Origin: Takakia lepidozioides | Taxonomy: Eukaryota; Streptophyta; Takakiopsida; Takakiales; Takakiaceae | Direction of reading: 5' to 3' | Length of the DNA stretch: 64,000 nt | Assembly (NCBI GenBank): GCA_030704615.1 | Contig: CM060732.1 | Coordinates: 24,798,001 to 24,862,000 of the forward strand | Shown: one piece after another, positions 25,806 to 36,750 of the stretch | How positions within the stretch are numbered: position 1 is the stretch's first letter | Layout: each line of letters opens with the position of its first letter | Made by a program: the position numbers and the translations under genes | Notes under the pieces: generated by a model | Databases searched by the model: none | The model's input: only the letters and a program-made list of their open reading frames with translations | What the model was told of the DNA's origin: nothing

Positions 25806-26813
25806 CGCCCGAGAATCACCCATCAGTGGCACATTCTCCAAGATGTATGCTGGAGATACAGCTTGATGAAGCTGCAAGTGGCGCAAAATCCGCACCATTT
25901 CCCAAATCATACCCGTCCTCGAGTCTCGCAATCCATTGTCATGCCCGGCTGATGAATGCCCTTGGCAGGGTCAACCTGCTACTACCAGATCAATGGAGCC
26001 AACCCGCTCCAAATCTTGCGTCCCCAACAACGAAATGTCTGCTGACAAGGCTTGTTGGTATCCACGAACTGCAGACACTGGCAACAAATCAGAGTACTGC
26101 TGTACCAACTGAGCAACATGGCACAGTGAGACGCGTCGTGCAGTCTCATCCCTCTCCACATACAGGTAACGTCGAACTCGTACACCTGCCTGCAATACTG
26201 CAGCCAATCCAGTGCTGATCCCGCCAAACAAGTCCAGAAGGCATATGCCTTCATCCGGGCACTGCCACACAAGAGGTGTGGTGTCCAATGGCGACAACTG
26301 AGGTGGTCCTGGTGCAATCACCGCACTCTCCTCTTCTCCTGACGGTACGAAGGCCTCTACCCAGGCTTGTTCTACCCGTCCATCAGCAGCCTGCTGCAAA
26401 TCCTTGCTCGTACCCCATAATGGGGTGTGAGCAACCATGGCAGACAACTCCGCCGTACCATGCATGTCATCCTGCTCTGCTGGAGGTGGCACATCCTCTG
26501 CATGGGCATTGCCTTCCAGCAACTCTCCAGGCCAACTAACTGCAGCTATAAAGGCGGCTAGTGTTGGCATCTTGCCCCGCTGGGCAGCCGCAATACCCCC
26601 AATGAATGTCACAGGGAGTTGTGCACGACCATCCCCTGACTGCCATCCAGGCCTGTAGGATGCTGACTCCTCCCAAAAGTCCAGGGTGAAGCCCATGGGA
26701 TATAACACTGCCCCACCAACAAGGACATCGTAAGAGACCGCGTCTGTCACAATGGCCTTGGCTCGCATCACTGAGCCATCTACATGATGATCTGGTTGTA
26801 GTCCAATGGCCAA
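25806..26813 (-). pseudogene. C5-cytosine DNA methyltransferase domain (motifs I-VI) of gypsy element 1
   Basis: After the protease linker the frame reads into a DNA-methyltransferase domain. Motif I is LLDLFGGISTGL (about 26207-26252). It is followed by YLYVERDETARR, the cofactor-binding acidic strand, and SIDLVVAG. The next codon is a TGA at 25973-25971 where element 2 has TGG. Then come PCQGHS (catalytic-loop motif IV with the nucleophilic Cys) and ILENVPLMGDSRA (motif VI, Glu-Asn-Val). The reading frame is unchanged across the stop. Homology to element 2 ends at about 25806, so motifs VIII-X are missing. The copy cannot encode a working enzyme as it stands. Confidence 0.88.
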
Positions 26814-26837
26814 CTCACGTCGTGTTATGCCCCGAGC

Positions 26838-27461
26838 CTACTCTGATCCTCCCAGAGATGTCTGTATCTGGAAAGGACAAAGCTCCATATCCGCCTCCAT
26901 GAGGCCCAAACCTGCAATAGCAGCTCTGCCCAACATCAGTGGCTGAGCTCCTGAGTCCAACAAGACCCGCAGTGGCCGGTACTTCTTGCCTGTCGGTCCA
27001 CTCAAAGTGAAAATGTCTCTCTGGTTGTTTAACAAGACAACTCCGGGTGTCACCATGGCGCGCTCAAAGGCTGGCCTAGCTGGCAGCTCCGTCAAATTGA
27101 CAGCTGCAGCTTGCCATGGCGCAGCCGTGGCAGTCTTGACCCTCAAATCCGAGGATCCCTCTGCCACTATACCTTCCAGTAACTCCGCAAAAGATGAAGT
27201 GACCTCCCCACTCTCGCAGAGTGTTGCTGCTAGTCTGAACACTGCAGCTGGTCTTACCCCCGGCGTCGCAATCATGGTTGCCGAGAACAGTGGGGCTTGA
27301 CACACAGAGGTGGCTGCCCCCAATAACACACCGGTTGCACTAGCCTTGAGAACTAGGTACCATGGATGGCGTCGACACTGTCTCCGCCAATGTGAATGAC
27401 TGAGGAAGCCTCGCCTGACGGCTTGCCTCCCCACGTTGTGGATCCAATTCCACCTCTTCAC
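26838..27461 (-). pseudogene. aspartic protease region of gypsy element 1
   Basis: The frame contains LLDSGAQPLMLG, the D-S-G active-site triad of retroviral-type aspartic proteases, and FQIQTSLGGSE further on. It matches 40800-41000 of element 2. The frame ends at a TAG (26838-26840) where element 2 has a sense codon, then continues in the same frame into the methyltransferase part. It is out of frame with gag upstream. The break probably lies in the GTGGTAGTG simple-repeat expansion at about 27530-27620. Confidence 0.85.
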
Positions 27462-27469
27462 CTCGTGGC

Positions 27470-29173
27470 TCAGGAACTTGTGTTGCTCCTCGAGTCACGG
27501 TTGCAGCAGACTCCACCTTCACTAGTGGTAGTCTTGCCCCGCACATAGTGGTAGTGGTAGTGTTGCCCGGCACTAGTGGTAGTGGTAGTGGCACCCCTTA
27601 CTAGTGGTAGTGTTGCCCCGCACATGAATCCCATGTCTCCTATGTCTCCTCCCTCCGGAGCAGGAGGTGGACCATCCGGCCTTGGAGCCGATACCACCTG
27701 AGCTGTGGCCATGGCAACGAGCCTCTGCTCTAGCTGCTGAAGCCGGTTGGCCATGCCTTGGTCACCACCCTGACCTCCACGTCCTTGGCCATGTTGAGCT
27801 TGCCCTTGGCCTGCACCTCGTGCCTGACCACCTCGTCCTCTCTGGGCTGCTCCACCTCGCCCCCGGCCACCATTGTTCCCTTGGAACTGGCCTGGGCGCA
27901 ACTCAGGATGCAAGTCATAACACTGGGCATCTCCATGCCCATACTTGCCACAATGCCCACACTGCAACTGTACAGGCTGTGCTTGTGCCGGCCTTCTGCC
28001 ACTCTCTGGGCAATCTCTCTTGACATGGGGTCCTCCACATGTCCAACATATCACCCCTGGTTGTTGTTGGCCTGCAAAAGATGCCACGGGCCTCTGCACC
28101 TGAGGTCCCCTGTAAGCTCCATGGAACTTGGGTTGGGAAACCTTGCCCCCCTGACCACGTTGTTGGGCAGTCCCTTGTGCCTGTGGGCTAGCAGCTACGC
28201 CTCGTGCAGGCATGTCCTTGCCAAATCCAATGGTAACAACTCGCTCCTCCACCATATTGAGCTCAATCCGCTCAGCCAGCAGAAACACATCCGCTAATGT
28301 GGGTTGGGCCGCTTGTAACAGGGTTGCATCCCGCACCCTTCTCCTGAGCTCCTTGTCCAAAATTCCATACCAGAACTGGACTGCCTGAGCTTCAATAACC
28401 CCTTGGGTCACACTTATCAAGCGCCTCATACGAGTGTAGGTCTCTCGCAAGCTCTCACTGGATTTGCGCTGGAAGTCTTGCAAACTTCGCAGCTTCTCTG
28501 TCCGTATTCCTTGGTAGTTCCTCCGCAACTCCTGGAAGAACTCCACCACTGGGTTGAATCTAGGCACATGTGTTGTAGTCATGGCAGGAGGAGTAGTAAC
28601 ACCTTTTGAACTGGTACCACCTGCAGAAGTGCCGACACTACTTGTTCCACTACTAGTGCTTGTAGTTGGAGATGTTTGTGTAGCTACTGGTGTCACTGCT
28701 GCCCTTGTGCCTCTAGTGATTGAGACATAGTTAGGTGACCAATACTCTCGCCACTCCTCAATCTCCACCGCATGTCCCCGCCTAAATTCATGGTAATCAT
28801 CCATGGGCGGCCCCTCAAGGTGCTGGAATAGCCCCTTCCACGCCATAAAGGGCGTAAACAGTTGTGGATTGCACATTTGCTGCAAATCACACCAACTGTC
28901 AAACTCTTGTATAAAGTCATCAAGCTCGATGGTGCCCACAGCTCCAGAGTACCTATGTAGCCTCTTGGTAGCTCCATACATCTCCTCCATCGTGTCCCAC
29001 AACAATGGCACGGAAATGACTTGCACCCTCGGCGAGAATCCTCCTGACTCCGAGTCTGAACCTTCCTCAGAAGACACTGAAGGTGAAAGTGGCCTAAACC
29101 GCACACCTTGTCTTGTGTACCCACTAGTATCACTGGTGCTTGTACCAGCACTCCCCTCAGCAGCTGGTGGCAC
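27470..29173 (-). pseudogene. Gag with two CCHC zinc knuckles, gypsy element 1
   Basis: There are 567 open codons. An N-terminal acidic/Ser-rich part is followed by a retrotransposon Gag domain (FWYGILDKELRRRVRDATLL, FLLAERIELNMVEERVV). After it come two zinc knuckles, CWTCGGPHVKRDC and CGHCGKYGHGDAQC, then a Gly/Arg/Gln-rich RNA-binding-like stretch. The C-terminal 40 or so residues come from an expanded GGTAGT-type repeat and are not family sequence. The open frame has no ATG at its left edge (GTG at 29173), so the real start is probably upstream or lost. This is the best-preserved Gag of the three copies. Confidence 0.88.
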
Positions 29174-29828
29174 CTCCGTGATGAAAACTCACAACCCAAC
29201 CGGTTGTCAACCTGTCTCTAATCCCCACTTTCTACAAGGTAACCGGGTAAAGAACCTGTTGCGGCTACTGGTTCAAGCAGGAATAATAGGTTTCTAACGT
29301 AGACCTGTATCTGCACCTACATCCACCGCAAGCACTCCTATGGTCTGCTGGTCATCAACCCAGCCTCACCATAGAAGAAACACTGGTGGTCTTGCTGGTC
29401 ATCACTCCAACCTCACCACCGACAGCATACTCTAGGATTGGCCGGTGATCAAATCCGGACCAACCTCCTATGAAAACAAGCGCCCACACAAAGCTAACAT
29501 GGCGCACAGTCAAGCATGCAGGTGTGGAGGGGATCCAAACACAAGAAAATCAAGACAGCAACACCCCCACACCAAAAACACTCCACAGTGTCGCTCCTGC
29601 AAGGACACCCCAGCCCAAACCCGGACTGACTCTTGCCTCCACCTACGGAAAGGTTTTGGCCTGTAGAGAGGGTGAAAGACTATGGACAAGAGAAACTAAA
29701 GCAATTCCTAACCCCATAATGCTCTCATCCCACCACTCTCCCTCCTGTCTCTATCCACTCGCTTGTATGGTCGTGGCAAGTATCCTTCAATATGCCTCAA
29801 TCAATCCTTCAAGAGCTCTTCAACATTG

Positions 29829-29960
29829 TCCACCAAAACTCTTCAAAGGGTCCTCCAAGGACCCCAAAGATCCTCCAAACACTCCTCCAAGGACCCCAAA
29901 GATCCTCCAAATACTCCTCCAAGGGCCCTCAAATATCTTCCAAACAATCCTCCAAAGGCC
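29829..29960. repeat. ~33-bp tandem repeat in the leader of element 1
   Basis: Three to four imperfect copies of a unit like CAAGGACCCCAAAGATCCTC followed by CAAAYACTCCTC are visible. The period is about 32-33 bases. It lies between the LTR-type start and gag of element 1. Confidence 0.7.
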
Positions 29961-29990
29961 CTTAAATTTCACTAAGTCCTTTCACTGTTG

Positions 29991-30400
29991 ATACCTTAAC
30001 AGAGGTATAGTCTGAGGTTGCTAGGGTCCCTTATGTTGATGATACCTTTTTAGAGGTATAGTCTGAAAATGAGGGTTCTGTTTGGTATACTAGCAGAGGT
30101 ATAGTCTGAGCTGATTAGGGTCCACATATGGTGATACCTCAACAGAGGTATAGTAAAAGGGACAAGCTCCTGTTTGGTATACTAACAGAGGTATAGTCTG
30201 AGCTGATTAGGGTTCACATATGATGATACCTCAATAGAGGTATAGTAAAATGGACAAGCTCCTGTTTGGTATACTAACAGAGGTATAGTCTCACATTAGG
30301 GTTCACATATGGTGATACCTCAACAGAGATATAGTCAAAGGGACAAGCTCCTGTTTGGTATACTAATAGAGGTATAGTCTGAGCATACACTACTAGGGTT
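29991..30400. repeat. ~92-bp tandem repeat with hairpin cores in the leader of element 1
   Basis: About 4.3 copies of a roughly 90-96-bp unit are visible. Each contains two ATACC..GAGGTATAG cores: GATACCTCAACAGAGGTATAGT, in which ATACCTC and GAGGTAT are reverse complements, and TGGTATACTAACAGAGGTAT. The first copies are more diverged. Element 2 has different tandem repeats at the corresponding place (37840-38215). Confidence 0.8.
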
Positions 30401-31769
30401 TGTAATGAAGAGCTAGAATGCAAGTCCTTGACTTCTATGCTTCTACTCAAGCAAAAATATGGTCTCTAGGTGGTCATAAGAGGCATCTTCTTGCTCTCTT
30501 CCACCCCAATGTGCAACCAAGAGTGGTCCAACTCAACTTGCAAGTCATTGTCCACCAAATCAATCCCCCTTCTAGTCCTTGGGATTTGATTGCAAACTAC
30601 CATATCTCCATTGCCGAGCAATCATGCATTTGTCTCCTCATCACTTGACAATTGCTCCAAATCAACACAAATTATCTCAATGTGTAGGAGCAATGCTTGT
30701 CACTTACAATAATGCTTCCAAGCAATCCGCCTTGGATCCCACTCTCACGCCATATGCCTCATTTGGGGTCTTGCACCAATCCATCATCCATGTGCTCCCC
30801 GTGGTCATTTGAATGCATGTTTCATGACCTTTTGGCCTATGTGTTGCTCTCCTTCATCATAACATGAATCAACACCTCTCCACTTCACACACAAATGGAT
30901 CTCAAAGGCCTTCACCTCTTGCTAGTTCAAGAGCTCCCCTTCTCAAACTTGAACTTACAAACTCAAGCGAGCATGCTCCACACATGCACCACTTGCTTGG
31001 TCAACTATCCACCACAAAGCTCGCACTACCAAGAGCATGAATAGCCAAGTATTGTCTCCCCCTCTTGTCACATTACATAGTTAGGGTGAAGCTATGCATA
31101 CATTGAATGATGATTTCCCTTCAAGGATTTCCCACCACATGTTCTCCAAGCCCTTCCAATGACACCCTAAGTTTGGCTCCACACCACCATGATTGGAAGA
31201 TTTCTTCACATGCTCCCTTTCAAAACCTCTTGAGCTTCTTAGTGCTCTCCAAGTGCTTGCCCTTGTTGTCTTCAAGCCCAAGCATATATAGCTCCTTGGC
31301 TTCTCTTCCACAACATCCACACTTTGAACTTGCTTAACCCTAGCTTCATAGTGAAATGAGCACTAACAAGCCTTTAGTCACTCTCCACAAGCCATGGCGC
31401 ACACCATCGACTCCATAATGCATACAAAAGATTCTCAAACCCTAGAATCCATGCTTCCACACACACAAGACTTCCTCCTTACAATCCTTGCAAAATCTTG
31501 TGACTCAAGAGCTTTCTTCTCAAGCTCTTCAACTCCTTGGTGCATGCAATAATCGAGCACCTTTCCTTGCAACCCCTTGCAAGCCTTGTGATACAAGAGC
31601 TAAATTCTCCTAGCTCTCAACCTCTTTAAAATACAAGTGCAAAACTAATCCTTACACTCCGCACTCACAAGCATAAGGTGATCTTCTTGTAGTGATAAGA
31701 GATGAGAAATGAGAGAAGTAGAAGACAATGAAAGCTCTCAAAGCATGAAGCAATCACATGAAGAACAAG

Positions 31770-32113
31770 CCCTAGTCCTTCCAAGTGAAATTCACTCTAT
31801 CACATAAACTAAGTCAAGCCAAGGGCACCTTTGCTAAAGGAATCCACCCTACAAAGCCCTCAACACACTCCCTCTCAATACCTAGAGCTATGGAGGTGAG
31901 AGAAGCTCATGGAGGCTCAACTACAAGAAGATGAGCCTCCTCAACACTCACAAGGGGAAAACCTATCTCCATGTCTCAAGTGAGGCTCGACACCTCACTT
32001 GGCATGTGAGACCAAATGAAGTCCCAACACACAAAATATAAATATAAATATCTAAAATGTCCTAGTTAACTAGAAGTAGGTAATTCTAGATAACCATGAC
32101 TAAAACCATGACA
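31770..32113 (-). repeat. 5' LTR segment of gypsy element 1
   Basis: Reading on the minus strand from 32113, TGTCATGGTTTT, GTTGGGACTTCATTTGGT, GTGCCAAGTGAGGTG-like and CCATAGCTCTAG blocks align in order with 36751-37095 and 46323-46669 of element 2. Homology also continues past this point (TATCACTA.AAGAAGA). The TATA-like TTATATAA of element 2 is degenerate here. The palindrome after the LTR start is also mutated. Confidence 0.75.
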
Positions 32114-32374
32114 GATTTAATTGAAAAATTGCATGAAGCCGTAGCAAGAGCGACAAACCCGGCTCTGGCAAATGTGGAAGAGAGTCAGCACTCGCCTAGA
32201 ACGTTACGCATGATGGCAAGGGTGGACTAAACAACACTGGGTCCTTCTTTGACCACTCGAGCCCAGGCTCGAGCTCTCCGTACTGGTGGAGGCACGTCCT
32301 CTACACCCGGAGCATCTTCATCAACATCTGAAGATGACGACAACGAAGTAATAAATCTAGATAAAGATGACTAG
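32114..32374 (+). pseudogene. coding-like fragment interrupted at the LTR of element 1
   Basis: Immediately outside the LTR, an 86-codon frame runs to TAG at 32372-32374 with one internal TAA at 32228. It encodes DLIEKLHEAVARATNPALA, then TTRAQARALRTGG, a Ser/Thr-rich stretch and an acidic C-terminus (SEDDDNEVINLDKDD). It looks like the C-terminal end of a protein whose upstream part was separated by insertion of element 1. I do not recognise the family. It may be chance, but the composition is coding-like. Confidence 0.35.
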
Positions 32375-32439
32375 AAAGGCTAGAAACGTAGGGAGTAGGC
32401 CAAAGGTCTCAGGTTGCGAAAACTTAAATGTGCAACCCA

Positions 32440-32835
32440 CTGTATAGTCTACGTAATTTTTGGAAATACGAGGTTCATCCTTTGAACCATTTTTGAATTA
32501 CCTCATACTTGTTTGACGACATGTACAATATACTGGCAAAGTTTCAAAACAATCAAAATTTGTTGAATGAAGATATCATTGGTTCACCCATTGCAATATT
32601 TCAAATTGAACTCATACTTGTCCGGTACCTTTAAGAGGGCATGTACAATGCAATGGCAAAGTTTGAAAGCATTCAGAAATCGGCACATCAAGTAACCATT
32701 GGTTCCTCCTGTGAACCATTTTTTATTGATCTCATACTTGTCCGGTCCATGTAAGAGGCATGTAGAACATACTGGCAAAATTTCAAATCATTCAAATTTT
32801 TTTTTATCAATGAACCTTTGGTTTATCCTTTTCAC
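32440..32835. repeat. ~118-bp satellite, about 3 diverged copies
   Basis: Recurring blocks are ATTGGTTCACCC, AACCATTTT..ATTGA, CTCATACTTGTCCGGTACC, TTTAAGAGGGCATGTAC and CTGGCAAAGTTTCAAA. The period is about 115-120 bases. The same family recurs at 36133-36300, 36655-36750, 46761-47235 and 47730-47935. Confidence 0.8.
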
Positions 32836-32840
32836 CATTA

Positions 32841-35800
32841 ACGATTAATCACAAATAAATGAACAGACGAATAAATCATTTGCCTCCAAATGATTTTGGT
32901 TCGCTTTGAGACTTGGCCAGTATATTCAATGTACCATGGAAGAGGCCCCAGAATAATATTAGATCAATCGAAATTTGTTCAATGGGCCGACAGATGGTTG
33001 CCCATCCAAATGATTTTCGTTCGCTTTGAGACTTGGCCAATGTGTTCAATGTACCCTCTGATAGGTCCTAGTGTAATATGAGATCAATCGAAATTTGTTC
33101 GATGGGCCAATGAGGCGTTCAGTTGTCATCTGGTTTTTGTTCATTGCGAAAAAAAAATCTTGCAATGCGTGCACGGCTATTGCACTCATTGAACAGATGT
33201 GGTTGAAGCCCCTCTTTTGCCCGCATGTGCTTGAACATGTGTGCAACACGTGTGTGGAGACACAACAGACGAATAAATCATTTGCCTCCCCATCGACACC
33301 AAGCCATTCCATAATGTAATTGAATTTAAATTAATTTTAAGCCAATAAATAGGTTTGCACTGCATTTCATTGGGGGTTTCTAGCATGTATCGATTTTGTT
33401 TTTGGCTCAATTTTGTTTTGCAGCTTCAAGCATCCCACTGCTACTCCCCCGCCAAAATTTGGACCAATAAAAAATGCCCCAAAAAACAAATGTTCTCCTC
33501 GCTCATTATTGCAGAACTCTCTATGAAGAGTGCATGAAGTAGAGCACAAATCAAGTTTGGAGTGCAAAATGGGCAAGAAACTGTGGTTTTGGGTCCAAAT
33601 GAATTTTGATCGCTCCCAAATTTGGCACGCACATTGCATATGGAGTCATTACATGCCCCATTCAAAAACGGAATGAAAATATATATATAAGCACGCGAAA
33701 ACGCAGTCCAACAGGTTCCAAAGTAATGGCAGATCCAACATAATACATTCAATGGGTGAACGGATGGTTGCCCATCCAAACCATTTTTGTTTGCTTCCAA
33801 ATTTTGCCAGTACATTCGAGACACCCTCTCATAGGTCCCGGACTAATATCAGATCAATCAAAATTCATTCAATGGCTCAACGGATGGTTGGCCATCGAAA
33901 TGATTTTGGTTCGCTTTGAGACTTGGCCAGTATGTTCAATGTACCATGGAAGAGGCCCCAGAGTAATATGAGATCAACCGAAATTCGTTCAATGGGCCGA
34001 CGGATGGTTGCCCATCCAAATGATTTTCGTTCGCTTTGAGACTTGGCCAGTGTGTTCAATGTATCCTCTGATAGGTCCCAGTGTAATATGAGATCAATCG
34101 AAATTTGTTTGATGGGCCAATGAGGCGTTCAGTTATCATCTGGTTTTGTTCATTGCGAAAAAGAAATCCTGCAATGCGTGCACAGCTATTGCACCCATTG
34201 AACGGATGTGGTTGAAGCCCCTCTTTTGCCCACATGTGCTTGAACATGTGTGCAACACGTGTGTGGAGACACAACAGACGAATAAATCATTTGCCTCCCC
34301 ATCGACACCAAGCCATTCCATAATGTAATTGAATTTAAATTAATTTTAAGCCAATAAATAGGTTTGCACTGCATTTCATTGGGGGTTTCTAGCATGTATC
34401 GATTTTGTTTTTGGCTCAATTTTGTTTTGCAGCTTCAAGCATCCCATTGCTACTCCCCCGCCAAAATTTGGACCAATGAAAAATGCCCCAAAAAACAAAT
34501 GTTATCTTCGCTCACTATTGCAGAACTCTCTATGAAGAGTGCATGAAGTAGAGCACAAATCAAGTTTGGAGTGCAAAACGGGCAAGAAACTGTGGTTTTG
34601 GGTCCAAATGAATTTTGATCGCTCCCAAATTTGGCACGCATGTTGCATATGGAGTCATTACATGCCCCATTCAAAAACGGAATGAAAAAAAATATATAAG
34701 CATGCGAAAACGCAGTCCAACAGGTCCCAAAGTAATGGCAGATCCAACATAATACATTCAATGAGTGAACGGATGGTTGCCCATCCAAATCATTTTTGTT
34801 TGCTTCCAAACTTTGCCAGTACATTCGAGACACCCTCTCATAGGTCTCGGACTAATATCAGATCAATCGAAATTCATTCGATGGCTCAACGGATGGTTGG
34901 CCGTCGAAATTATTTTGGTTCACTTTGAGACTTGGCCAGTCTGTTTAATGTACCATGGAAGAGGCCCAAGAGTAATATGAGATCAACCGAAATTCGTTCA
35001 ATGGGCCGACGGATGGTTGCCCATCCAAATGATTTTCGTTCGCTTTGAGACTTGGCCAATGTGTTCAATGTACCCTCTGATAGGTCCTAGTGTAATATGA
35101 GATCAATCGAAATTCGTTCGATGGGCTAATGAGGCGTTCAGTTGTCATCTGGTTTTGTTCATTGCGAAAAAGAAATCCTATAATGCGTGCACGGCTATTG
35201 CACCCATTGAACGGATGTGGTTGAAGCCCCTCTTTTGCCCGCATGTGCTCGAATATGTGTGCGACACATGTGCGGAGACACAACAGACGAATAAATCATT
35301 TGCCTCCCCATCAACACCAAGCCATTCCATAATGTAATTGAATTTAAATTAATTTTAAGCCAATAAATAGGTTTGCACTGCATTTCATTGGGGGTTTTTG
35401 GCACGTATCGATTTTGTTTTTGGCTCAATTTTGTTTTGCGGCTTCAAGCATCCCATTGCTACTCCCCCGCCAAAATTTGGACCAATAAAAAATGCCCCAA
35501 AAAACAAATGTTATCTTCGCTCACTATTGCAGAACTCTCTATGAAGAGTGCATGAAATAGAGCACAAATCAAGTTTGGAGTGCAAAACGGGCAAGAAACT
35601 GTGGTTTTGGGTCTAAATTAATTTTGATCGCTCCCAAATTTGGCACGCACATTGCATATGTAGTCATTACACGCCCCATTAAAAAACAGAATGAAAAAAA
35701 AAACATGAGCACGCGAAACAGAGTCCAACAGGTCCCAAAGTAATAGCAGATCCAACATAATACATTCAATGGGTGAACGGATGGTTGCCCATCCAAATCA

Positions 35801-36132
35801 TTTTTTTTTAATTCCAAACTTTGCCAGTACGTTTGAGACACCCTCTCACAAGTTCCGGACTAATATAAGATCAATCGAAAATCATTCAATGGCTCAACGG
35901 ATGGTTGGCCATCGAAATGATTTTGGTTCACTTTGAGACTTGGCTAGTATGTTCAATGTACCATGGAAGAGGCCTGAGAGTAATATGAGATCAACCGAAA
36001 TTCGTTCAATGGGCCGACGGATGGTTGCCCATCCAAATGATTTTCGTTCGCTTTGAAACTTGGCCAGTGTGTTCAATGTATCCTCTGATAGGTCCCAGTG
36101 TAATATGAGATCAATCGTTAACGATTAATCAT
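32841..36132. repeat. ~1,009-bp tandem array, about 3.2 copies, flanked by a 14-bp direct repeat
   Basis: Near-identical units recur with a shift of about 1,009 bases; for example GGCGTTCAGTTRTCATCTGG occurs at about 33114, 34123 and 35132, and CTCTCTATGAAGAGTGCATG at about 33512, 34521 and 35530. Each unit contains three internal ~110-120-bp sub-repeats built around CGCTTTGAGACTTGGCCAG and GAAATTCGTTCAATGGGCC, so the array is a higher-order repeat. TTAACGATTAATCA stands at both ends (about 32840 and 36119). No coding function is supported. Confidence 0.85.
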
Positions 36133-36295
36133 GAATCATCCAACAGGGGAACTGTTGGTTCACCCTTTGATCCATTTAACATTGACATCATACTTGTCCA
36201 GTAATTTTAAGAGGGCATGTACAAGACACTCGCAAAGTTTCAAATGAATCCAAAATCATTTGGCAGGGGAATGATTGGTTCACCCATAGCCAATT

Positions 36296-36660
36296 TCAGG
36301 GGCTGAAATTGCCATTTATGGGGCTCGAATTGCGAATTTCAGGGGCTGCAATTGCAATTTGAGGGGCTGAAATTGCCATTCCAGGGGCTTCAATTGCCAA
36401 TTTCAGGGACTGCACTAGCAATTGCCATTTCACAAGCTACAGTTGCAATTTGAGAGGCGGGAATTGCCATTTCAGGGGGTAAAAGTGCAATTTGAGGGGT
36501 TGGAATTGACAATTTCAAGGGCTCAAATTACAATTTGAGGGGCGGCCGGGGTTGGTCATTTTAAGGACTGGCATTACCAATTTTAAGGGCTTGAATTGCA
36601 TTTTGAATTGTAATTCAAGGGTTACAATGGGCCATTGGGGGGCTAGAATTACCAAAGCAA
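36296..36660. repeat. ~20-bp tandem repeat rich in AATTGC
   Basis: About 16 imperfect copies of a ~20-22-bp unit of the type GGGGCTGAAATTGCAATTTGA are visible; AATTGCAATT is self-complementary. The array is embedded between copies of the 118-bp satellite. Confidence 0.75.
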
Positions 36661-36746
36661 TGACATCCAAAACAATATAAAATCATTTGATAGCGGAATG
36701 ATTGGTTCACCCTTTCAACCATTTTTTATTCACGTCATACTTGTCC

Positions 36747-36750
36747 GGTA
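36747..36750. other. target-site duplication GGTA of element 2 (partner 46757-46760)
   Basis: GGTA stands just before TGTCATGG at 36751 and again just after GACA at 46756. Joining the flanks through one GGTA restores the 118-bp satellite consensus (TTGTCCGGTAC...). This supports a clean insertion of 36751-46756 into the satellite. Confidence 0.75.

Larger units (their letters stand above)
25806..32113 (-). mobile_element. Ty3/gypsy element 1, truncated: LTR-leader-gag-protease-DNMT
   Basis: On the minus strand, from 32113 downward, there is an LTR-type start (TGTCATGGTTTT), a long leader with tandem repeats, gag, protease and the first part of a cytosine-methyltransferase domain. It stops at 25806, just after methyltransferase motif VI. 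RT, RNase H, integrase and the 3' LTR are absent. Element 2 (36751-46756) is a homologous, more complete copy in the opposite orientation. The truncated end abuts the 560-bp tandem array, so the missing half was lost by deletion or rearrangement. Confidence 0.9.

Noticed and set aside
26276-28297. Long plus-strand open frames opposite element 1
   Set aside because: They are antisense shadows of the gag/protease/DNMT frame, which carries the recognisable motifs.
33441-33824. 127-codon open frames recurring every ~1,009 bases
   Set aside because: They recur because the satellite repeats; no domain is present and the units vary at stops, so no coding role is claimed.
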